Assembly (NCBI GenBank): GCA_002503045.1
Contig: DAQW01000109.1
Span: 820 to 11,668 of the forward strand
Direction: 5' to 3'
From: Euryarchaeota archaeon UBA39
GTDB lineage: Archaea > Thermoplasmatota > Poseidoniia > Poseidoniales > Thalassarchaeaceae
Length of the DNA stretch: 10,849 nt
The notes under the pieces are model-generated. The model did not search any database. It was not told the origin of the DNA and was given only the letters and a program-made list of their open reading frames with translations. The position numbers and the translations under genes were made by a program. This document shows, one piece after another, positions 1-4,929 of this stretch; position 1 is the stretch's first letter, and each line of letters starts with the position of its first letter.

Positions 1-105
1 ATGAGAGTCCAATTACATCGAACGCAAGGTCCAACTGAACTTATTCAATCAGTAACCGGATTTTTGGAAAAATCAATTCAATCAAAAAATAAGATAATTA
101 TGTGA
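1..105 (+). CDS. C-terminal end of a gene entering from the left (unidentified)
   Basis: An open frame runs from the first base of the window to a TGA at 103-105, giving 34 residues that end in SKNKIIM. The window happens to begin with ATG, but there is no upstream sequence to judge a start, so this is most simply the tail of a longer gene. The residues (hydrophilic, with a predicted amphipathic stretch LIQSVTGFLEKSIQ) do not identify a family. The stop lies inside the last codons of the convergent regulator on the minus strand (8-base tail-to-tail overlap), and a T-tract follows 11 bases later. The open frame could also be chance, as it is short. Confidence 0.4.
   Translation: MRVQLHRTQGPTELIQSVTGFLEKSIQSKNKIIM
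84..89 (-). terminator. T6 tract after the two-winged-helix regulator
   Basis: On the minus strand a run of six T follows the TAA (100-98) by 8 bases. With the plus-strand T7 at 116-122 it makes a compact pair of candidate terminators for two convergent genes. No hairpin was seen. Confidence 0.35.
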
Positions 106-1183
106 TTTGATCATATTTTTTTGAAATCATTTGAAGACGTTCGAGTATTCGTTCCACTCTTGATAGTAATCGAGAAAATACTGCACTAGCATCTTTTCCG
201 GTTAATCTATATCCGTAAGGGACTCTTCCACCTAATGTGTTGACAAGAAGACATTTTACTTCAGTATCAATGCCGTCTAGATGTTTAGAAATTCTTTCTG
301 TAGTCAACTTTTCTTGATTAAGATCTGAGATTATTTGATCTGCTACATGTTGTTCTATTCGTCCTAATCCACCTCTTCCACGGATCCATTGTTCTCCTCT
401 TTGAGCCCATTGATGTGTGAATCCAATGAATAGATTGTGTGAGATTCGATCTTCTAACAATACTCTTTCCACAAGTAATGCCGATCTTAGCCGGTCTAAA
501 ATACCCAAAATACGAGTTCTAGATTCATTTGTTTCGTTCATCAAATAGTCAGCTGTTAGGGGTGTTTCAGCGCTACCTAGTAGAGTAAAGACTCTCATAG
601 ATAAATCATCATCAGTCTTTCCTCGATCGCCAGTAAATCCAAAATCTCTCAATAGTGATTCTATTGTTGCTTGCTGATCAATAGGACCTTGTTCAGATAT
701 TATTATTCTAAATGGAAGGTCTTCACCCCCTCGTTGTAGGGAATCAATTTCCATTCTAGTTTCAGAATCTACAATAACATCATCAAGTATTGACATTCTT
801 TGTTTCAGTATTATTTCTGCTTGTGCTGCAATGAGTTCTATTGCAGCAGATAATGAGCCGTTTCGAATAATATGTCGCTTCCATCTTCCTTCAGTCACTG
901 TAGCCAATAATCCACAAGATCTTAATTTCACTAATTGATGATGTAGGGCAGTTGAACTAATTCCGCTCGCTTCAATCATCGATTGACTATCCCACCCGCG
1001 CAATGGTTCGGGAAGTAGACAATCTTTCATTAATGCATGAATAGAACCTCTAGTAGCTACCACTTCATCAGAAATATTTCTCCGTCTAACTAGGCCCATA
1101 GTATCTAAAATCCAAGCAAGTAAGATATCGGGTTCATCACTGCCCACAGGAACCGGATGTTCCTGAAGTCGGAGTACGAACAT
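98..1183 (-). CDS. Two-winged-helix DNA-binding transcriptional regulator (archaeal)
   Basis: A predicted soluble 361-residue transcription factor. A first helix-turn-helix sits at about residues 65-105, where 'SMIEASGISSTALHHQLVKL' has the pattern of a recognition helix and is followed by a basic wing (GRWKRHII). A second one is at about 194-245 (helices around MRVFTLLG and SRTRILGILDRL). The C-terminal third (about 260-355) is mostly helical and charged, and may mediate dimerisation. No ligand domain was recognised. I chose ATG at 1183 over an in-frame TTG at 1210 because AGGAGG lies just upstream (1192-1187), although its 3-base spacing is short. It is the last of three regulators in one direction, 63 bases after the preceding one and separated from it by a T7 tract, so it may be expressed independently. 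Targets are unknown. Confidence 0.75.
   Translation of the reverse strand: MFVLRLQEHPVPVGSDEPDILLAWILDTMGLVRRRNISDEVVATRGSIHALMKDCLLPEPLRGWDSQSMIEASGISSTALHHQLVKLRSCGLLATVTEGRWKRHIIRNGSLSAAIELIAAQAEIILKQRMSILDDVIVDSETRMEIDSLQRGGEDLPFRIIISEQGPIDQQATIESLLRDFGFTGDRGKTDDDLSMRVFTLLGSAETPLTADYLMNETNESRTRILGILDRLRSALLVERVLLEDRISHNLFIGFTHQWAQRGEQWIRGRGGLGRIEQHVADQIISDLNQEKLTTERISKHLDGIDTEVKCLLVNTLGGRVPYGYRLTGKDASAVFSRLLSRVERILERLQMISKKYDQIT
116..122 (+). terminator. T7 tract after the left-edge gene
   Basis: A run of seven T begins 11 bases after the TGA at 103-105. Archaeal RNA polymerase terminates at oligo-T tracts without needing a hairpin, so this is a candidate terminator. It lies within the convergent regulator's coding sequence. 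Confidence 0.35.
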
Positions 1184-1186
1184 AAC

Positions 1187-1192
1187 CCTCCT
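1187..1192 (-). promoter_or_regulatory. Shine-Dalgarno AGGAGG for the two-winged-helix regulator
   Basis: The minus strand reads AGGAGGGTTATG into the start at 1183. This decides ATG 1183 over the TTG at 1210, which has no comparable upstream element. Confidence 0.55.
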
Positions 1193-1232
1193 CGGAAAGT
1201 TTAGGCTCAAGAGTATTCGGACAAATATTAGT

Positions 1233-1239
1233 AAAAAAA
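1233..1239 (-). terminator. T7 tract after the membrane-anchored regulator
   Basis: On the minus strand seven consecutive T follow the TAA at 1249-1247 by about 7 bases. This is a candidate archaeal oligo-T terminator, or attenuator, between two co-directional regulators. A TATA-like 'taatattt' lies just beyond it (around 1230-1223) and could start a separate transcript for the next gene. Confidence 0.35.
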
Positions 1240-1246
1240 TGTGAAT

Positions 1247-1888
1247 TTACTGTTGATTCATTCCATCCAACCAATCGTAATCAATCCCACCATCTCGAAG
1301 TCCAGAAAGATGTGGGGCCAGTGTGAGGTCTGTAGTATGGAGAATACCTCTTCTTCTGAGAACTGTGACTGCAGAATGAACTGAAGCTCTAGATCTGCCT
1401 AATTCTCTGGCCATCTGAGCTTGTGATTTGGGCAACTCTTCCCTTGATAATCGTGCCACAATCAACTTTTGAACAGTCGACAATCCCACTGGCATCATCG
1501 CAGCAGCATGCTCATCCCCTCCAACAGTTACTCCAGACATAATTTCCATTTGTGCAGGTGCTCCAGCATAATGGCATGACCGACCATTAACATGAACAAC
1601 GGTTACTGAATGACTCGCAATCAAGACATCTAGATGATGTCTAAGAGTACCATTTGCTGCGTTAAGATTACGTTGTAACTCGCGATATGGGAGTCCAGGT
1701 TTCCGTTCCAGTAAATTGAGAATTCTAATTCTCAAAGGATGTTCCCATGAATCGCTTGCTGAACTGATTGTTCCAGTTGTAGCGAATCCATTCCCAGCAC
1801 CCCCAAATCCAACTAAACCACCTGCGATTCCAATTAGACCACCTAGCACCCAAGGATGTCTCCGGTGCCACTGTTGGAGTAAGGGCAT
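1247..1888 (-). CDS. Membrane-anchored tandem winged-helix regulator
   Basis: A 213-residue protein. An N-terminal hydrophobic, glycine-rich segment at about residues 13-32 follows a basic stretch (HRRH), as expected for one membrane anchor with the rest in the cytoplasm. A first winged helix spans about 49-107 and shows the archaeal pattern HPLR-I--LLE-KPGLPYRELQ-NL---NGTLRHHL, ending in an NGR-x-CHYAG wing. A second spans about 136-190, with QAQMARELGRSRASVHSAV as its helix-turn-helix. The family pattern (PG...L...GT..HHL) is common in archaeal regulators. Membrane attachment suggests it senses something at the envelope and binds DNA from the membrane. The start is ATG 1888, 46 bases after the HxlR-like gene, so the two probably share a transcript. 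No Shine-Dalgarno was seen. The anchor could instead be an uncleaved signal peptide. Confidence 0.75.
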   Translation of the reverse strand: MPLLQQWHRRHPWVLGGLIGIAGGLVGFGGAGNGFATTGTISSASDSWEHPLRIRILNLLERKPGLPYRELQRNLNAANGTLRHHLDVLIASHSVTVVHVNGRSCHYAGAPAQMEIMSGVTVGGDEHAAAMMPVGLSTVQKLIVARLSREELPKSQAQMARELGRSRASVHSAVTVLRRRGILHTTDLTLAPHLSGLRDGGIDYDWLDGMNQQ

Positions 1889-1934
1889 GAGTCAATATTG
1901 GAGGTAAACCATCTTCAAAGCATTGGTTCGATGT

Positions 1935-2393
1935 TCATACATCCCCTTCTAAAGAACCGTTTCGAATTTTCATATATGCTACTAAAGGTCCCAAAAGCCT
2001 TCCACAAATCATTCCATGTTCCGTTAATCTGTATGATACTCTGACTGGAGGGCCATCAACAACTCTTCTTTCTATTAATCCTGATTCTGTACAAGTTCTG
2101 AGTTTATCCGATAAAGTTCGGCTACTGATTCCATTTAGAAGATGTCTTAATTCATTGAATCGACGTTCACCTGCAACATACAGTGCTGCCAATATTTCAA
2201 TTGTCCATCGTGATCCAAATACTTCCAAAGCTTCTACACCCGCTTGAACTTCCCAAGCAGTATCATATGTGTTTTCATCAGAATATTCTTGCAAAGAACT
2301 TCTAATTTGAGTCCCCATATCGTGCACGGTATCTATTGATTTTTCAATGACTTTCAAATCCTGTTTGGATACCTTCATAGGGGGCTCGACCAT
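1935..2393 (-). CDS. HxlR-family winged-helix transcriptional regulator
   Basis: A 152-residue protein with an HxlR-type winged helix at about residues 55-141. The family signature is clear: 'SRWTIEILAALYVAGERRFN', then ELRHLL-GIS-RTLSDKLR, GLIERRV, the wing PPVRVSYRLTEHG, and a closing helix GPLVAYMKIR. Such proteins bind promoters as dimers, often near the gene they respond to. The N-terminal extension (about 50 residues, acidic and helical) is longer than in a minimal HxlR protein, and the usual effector-proximal cysteine near the N-terminus is not obvious. I chose ATG 2393 because a TATA element is centred 27 bases upstream, which fits a leaderless transcript starting at this ATG. An internal ATG at 2378 is the alternative. 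It heads the run of three regulators. Confidence 0.85.
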   Translation of the reverse strand: MVEPPMKVSKQDLKVIEKSIDTVHDMGTQIRSSLQEYSDENTYDTAWEVQAGVEALEVFGSRWTIEILAALYVAGERRFNELRHLLNGISSRTLSDKLRTCTESGLIERRVVDGPPVRVSYRLTEHGMICGRLLGPLVAYMKIRNGSLEGDV

Positions 2394-2416
2394 GGTGTTT
2401 CTAAAACAACTTAGTG

Positions 2417-2424
2417 TATAAATT
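2417..2424 (-). promoter_or_regulatory. Archaeal TATA box, leaderless promoter of the HxlR-like gene
   Basis: On the minus strand 'aatttata' is centred about 27 bases before ATG 2393. In archaea the TATA element sits about 26 bases before the transcription start, so the mRNA would begin at or next to the ATG, consistent with the absence of a Shine-Dalgarno. Confidence 0.55.
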
Positions 2425-2494
2425 ACACCCTAGTAGTTACACGTTTACTCATACTTTCATATAGGTCCGGGTACAAGTATAGTATGGGGATAGA

Positions 2495-2596
2495 ATGGAC
2501 AAATACCTTGTTGATTGGATTGATGATTGGAGCGAAAAGCTGACTGTGAATGAAGAGGAAAATGGAAGATTATTCAGTAGGATTTTTCGGTGGTAA
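2495..2596 (+). CDS. Candidate small protein A (33 aa)
   Basis: The ORF gives 33 residues beginning MDKYLVDWIDDWSEKL and ending FSRIFRW before TAA. It is rich in tryptophan (three) and charged residues, with an acidic amphipathic first half and a basic aromatic end. No family was recognised. A 'gggga' just upstream could act as a weak Shine-Dalgarno. It lies in a 356-base stretch otherwise without genes, opposite in direction to the flanking genes, and ORF B follows after one base. The tight packing supports coding, but the length alone would allow chance. Confidence 0.4.
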   Translation: MDKYLVDWIDDWSEKLTVNEEENGRLFSRIFRW

Positions 2597-2597
2597 C

Positions 2598-2666
2598 ATG
2601 TTGGAATTTCTTGAATTTCTTTCTGGTAAATTATTCGATGCTGTAAGGAAGGAGGTAATGAGATGA
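2598..2666 (+). CDS. Candidate small protein B (22 aa)
   Basis: The ORF gives 22 residues, MLEFLEFLSGKLFDAVRKEV plus MR, predicted to be a single amphipathic helix with leucine/phenylalanine on one face. It starts one base after the stop of ORF A and ends in an ATGA overlap with ORF C, the arrangement of coupled archaeal genes. It has no recognisable family. Its end also contains the Shine-Dalgarno of ORF C, so it may act as a leader peptide rather than a functional protein. Confidence 0.3.
   Translation: MLEFLEFLSGKLFDAVRKEVMR
2651..2656 (+). promoter_or_regulatory. Shine-Dalgarno GGAGGT for small ORF C
   Basis: GGAGGT lies 6 bases before ATG 2663 and matches the archaeal 16S anti-Shine-Dalgarno. 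The surrounding aggaggtaa (2650-2658) can pair over nine positions (one G-U) with ttgcctcct at 2723-2731, so the site might be hidden in a local RNA fold. Confidence 0.5.
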
Positions 2667-2746
2667 ATAAGTTGCTTGAATCCTATTTGCGAGCTATTAG
2701 CAATTGGAGATCTCCTTGGTATTTGCCTCCTCCTGGTAAATTATAG
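2663..2746 (+). CDS. Candidate small protein C (27 aa)
   Basis: The ORF gives 27 residues starting MNKLLESYLRAISNWR and ending in a proline-rich tail WYLPPPGKL. The start ATG overlaps the ORF B stop (ATGA), with a strong GGAGGT at 2651-2656 at a good spacing of 6 bases. This is the best-supported of the three small ORFs. Its stop lies three bases from the stop of the convergent beta-oxidation gene. No family was recognised. The aromatic and proline-rich tail could be a short linear interaction motif (inference only). Confidence 0.45.
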   Translation: MNKLLESYLRAISNWRSPWYLPPPGKL

Positions 2747-2749
2747 ATT

Positions 2750-4825
2750 TCATTCATTGTTGTAATTAGGGCGCCTTCCTTGAATAAGTGATGATAACCC
2801 TTCGTAAGCATCTTTGGTTGCAAATATATCTTCTAAGTTTTGTAACTCTGCAGCTAGTCCATCTTCTAGGACAGAAGATGCAGCAACATCGATTAATTCA
2901 CTGGCCATCTTTAATGCAATAGGTGCAGTCCTAGAAATTTGTTTTATTTGTCGAGATGCATAGTCATCAGTAATTCCATCTGGGATTTTTCCAGACATTA
3001 TTGAATTCATATTTTCATCAGAATAGAATTTTACTGCTGCTTGTACAGCATCAGACATTCGAACAGGTTCTCCAAGGTATTTGTTTGTGGGTTTTCCATG
3101 TTTACTAATTACATCAATAGTATTGTCTACATCAGCGGGTTCCACAAGGTGTGTGATTAAACCAAGGTCTTCTCCTTGTTTGGGTCCAATCCAATTTCCA
3201 GCAAGTATTGCCCATCGAGCGGCATTAACTCCACAGATTCTGGTAGTTCGTTGAGTTCCTCCTAGACCCGGATAAATCCCGATACTCGTTTCTGGGAATC
3301 TAAATTGGGTTCTTCTTGTTCCAATTCTATAATCGCAAGATAGTGCAAGTTCTAATCCTCCTCCTAGCGCAAGCCCAGTTGTTAACGCAATAGTGGTCTT
3401 TGGGCTATTCTCAATTTTTGCAAGTACGTTATGTCCTTCTGCAGTGAAATCATAAATTTTTGGAAATGCATTTTCATCCAATCGATCTACAAAGAATTTG
3501 ACATCAGCTCCAGCAACGAATGCCTTCCCTGCACCTTCTAGAACGATTGTATGAATAGTTGCATCCTCATTGAGGCTATCTACAAGAGCACCCAATTGCC
3601 CGACTACTGTTTCATTTAGAGCATTCATCGCCTCTGGTCGATTGATATTTATTGTAGCGATTCCATTCTTGATTTCAGCATCTACAAATTCAAACATCCA
3701 TGGATTACCAGTTTCAGCTTTAATTTCAAGAAATTCCGGGAGTTTGAATCCGGACTTTTCACCATGTAGTTCTGAATATGATTTAGCCATTCTATAGGCT
3801 TCATCTACTCCAAATTCATTCATCAATTCAAATGGACCAAGTGCCCATCGAAGACCTACTTTTGCACCACGATCTACATCTTCCATAGAACAAATTTCTT
3901 CTTCAACAATTTGTGAAGCCACAGAGAAAACAACGCCTAGAAGACGTTCTCGAATAATTGATGCTAATTCATTATCACAATTCTCCTGTTGATCAATTTC
4001 CCACATTTGATTTTCATCAACAAGATTCCGAAGGTTTTGAGCCCCATTGTATCTTGGAGTATCGAGTTGTTGTGCGAGATAATCCGTTGAATGTAGAGCA
4101 ATTGGGGGGCCAGTCAAGTTCATGAGCGCAAAAGGTCCCATTCCAATATTGAATGCTTGACGAGCCACTGCATCTATTTGTGCAGGAGTTCCGTGCCCCT
4201 CTTCGAAAAGGAGACATGCTTCATTCAACCATGGAACAAAGAATCGATTAACTACGAAACCGGGCCTATCTTTGCAAACAATAACTACTTTCCCAAGTTG
4301 TTTACAATATTGAACAACTCTAGAAATTGTGTCTTCTGAGGAATCTTCTGCAGGAATAACTTCTACCAATCTATTTTTTGCAGGATGATAAAAGAAGTGA
4401 AGTCCAACAAATCGATCAGGCCTTGTTGTTGCTTTTGATAATTCATTCACGCTTAGTGAAGAAGTATTTGATGCGAGAATGGTTTGATCTCCACAGTTTT
4501 CATCAAGAATTTTGAAGACATCTGCCTTTACATTAAAATCCTCAAAAACAGCTTCAATAACTAAATCAGTTTTTGAGTCTATATTTTCTACACCTACAAC
4601 GCCTGAGATTCTTCCCTTTATCTCTTGAACTTGAGATTCAGAAAAGATACGTCTTTCAACGGCTTCTTCCAGGAAATCAGAAATTATTTTCTGTCCGCGT
4701 TCTACCCATTTTTCTTCTCTATCTGCCATTTGTACCTGAAACATTTCTTGAGCAGTTTTCTGTGCAATTCCGCTTCCCATATTTCCTGCGCCTACTATGG
4801 CAACCGACTCGATTGGCTGGGTCAT
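2750..4825 (-). CDS. Bifunctional 3-hydroxyacyl-CoA dehydrogenase / enoyl-CoA hydratase
   Basis: A 691-residue cytoplasmic enzyme for two successive steps of fatty acid beta-oxidation: hydration of 2-enoyl-CoA, then NAD-dependent oxidation of (S)-3-hydroxyacyl-CoA. The dehydrogenase comes first, with the NAD-binding glycines GAGNMGSG at 12-19. Its catalytic Ser122, His143 (GLHFF), Glu155 (LVEVI) and Asn193 (VVNR) have the same spacing as Ser137/His158/Glu170/Asn208 of human L-HAD. Its C-terminal helical domain is duplicated (GPFALMN at 230-236, GPFELMN at 330-336). The crotonase part starts near 380, with GAGKAFVAGAD, GGGLEL and PETSIGIYPGLGGTQR. Glu492 and Glu512 match the two catalytic glutamates of rat crotonase, 20 residues apart. 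This order is the reverse of bacterial FadB/FadJ and is known from archaeal fusions such as Metallosphaera crotonyl-CoA hydratase/hydroxybutyryl-CoA dehydrogenase. It could also act in short-chain CoA metabolism. It appears intact and diverges from the surface-protein operon. Confidence 0.93.
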   Translation of the reverse strand: MTQPIESVAIVGAGNMGSGIAQKTAQEMFQVQMADREEKWVERGQKIISDFLEEAVERRIFSESQVQEIKGRISGVVGVENIDSKTDLVIEAVFEDFNVKADVFKILDENCGDQTILASNTSSLSVNELSKATTRPDRFVGLHFFYHPAKNRLVEVIPAEDSSEDTISRVVQYCKQLGKVVIVCKDRPGFVVNRFFVPWLNEACLLFEEGHGTPAQIDAVARQAFNIGMGPFALMNLTGPPIALHSTDYLAQQLDTPRYNGAQNLRNLVDENQMWEIDQQENCDNELASIIRERLLGVVFSVASQIVEEEICSMEDVDRGAKVGLRWALGPFELMNEFGVDEAYRMAKSYSELHGEKSGFKLPEFLEIKAETGNPWMFEFVDAEIKNGIATININRPEAMNALNETVVGQLGALVDSLNEDATIHTIVLEGAGKAFVAGADVKFFVDRLDENAFPKIYDFTAEGHNVLAKIENSPKTTIALTTGLALGGGLELALSCDYRIGTRRTQFRFPETSIGIYPGLGGTQRTTRICGVNAARWAILAGNWIGPKQGEDLGLITHLVEPADVDNTIDVISKHGKPTNKYLGEPVRMSDAVQAAVKFYSDENMNSIMSGKIPDGITDDYASRQIKQISRTAPIALKMASELIDVAASSVLEDGLAAELQNLEDIFATKDAYEGLSSLIQGRRPNYNNE

Positions 4826-4929
4826 ATCACAAACGAATCATATTCCGTCCATCAATGCAACGGCTAACAACATGTTCTGAATAATCGAAAAAAACGAAAC
4901 ATGATAACTACCAATCATCATCACGAAAC
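4826..4929. promoter_or_regulatory. Divergent promoter region, beta-oxidation gene and surface-protein operon
   Basis: This 104-base gap must carry start signals for both directions. The 10-base 'acgaaacatg' occurs at 4894-4903 and again at 4923-4932, the second covering the ATG of the plus-strand gene, 29 bases apart. The first copy (atgataac just after it) falls near where a TATA box would be for a leaderless start at 4930, but it is a poor TATA match. No convincing TATA or Shine-Dalgarno was seen for the minus gene. Confidence 0.4.

Larger units (their letters stand above)
2394..2749. other. 356-base stretch between annotated large genes
   Basis: It contains the TATA promoter of the minus-strand HxlR-like gene at its left end and the three plus-strand small ORFs. 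It also has a 12-base direct repeat 'ctggtaaattat' at 2623-2634 and 2733-2744. The second copy covers the end of ORF C. A TATA-like 'catatag' (2458-2464) could serve the plus strand. No T-tract terminator was seen between the two convergent stops at 2746 and 2750. Confidence 0.6.

Noticed and set aside
1716..1907. Plus-strand 63-codon frame opposite the membrane-anchored regulator
   Set aside because: It is antisense to the membrane segment and first winged helix, with proline-rich content explained by glycine codons on the other strand.
2414..2430. Inverted-repeat look of gtgtataaattacac as an operator
   Set aside because: It is imperfectly symmetric (gtgta-taaat-tacac), and the TATA box explains its A/T core. 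It could still be an autoregulatory site, but the evidence is too thin for a feature.
2484..2543. 19-codon ORF (MGIEWTNTLL...) starting just before small ORF A
   Set aside because: It overlaps ORF A in another frame, lacks a Shine-Dalgarno, and is too short to support. ORF A has the better chain with B and C.
4573..4884. Plus-strand open frame opposite the start of the beta-oxidation gene
   Set aside because: It overlaps the conserved NAD-binding region read on the minus strand. Its phenylalanine/leucine-rich product is typical of antisense frames.
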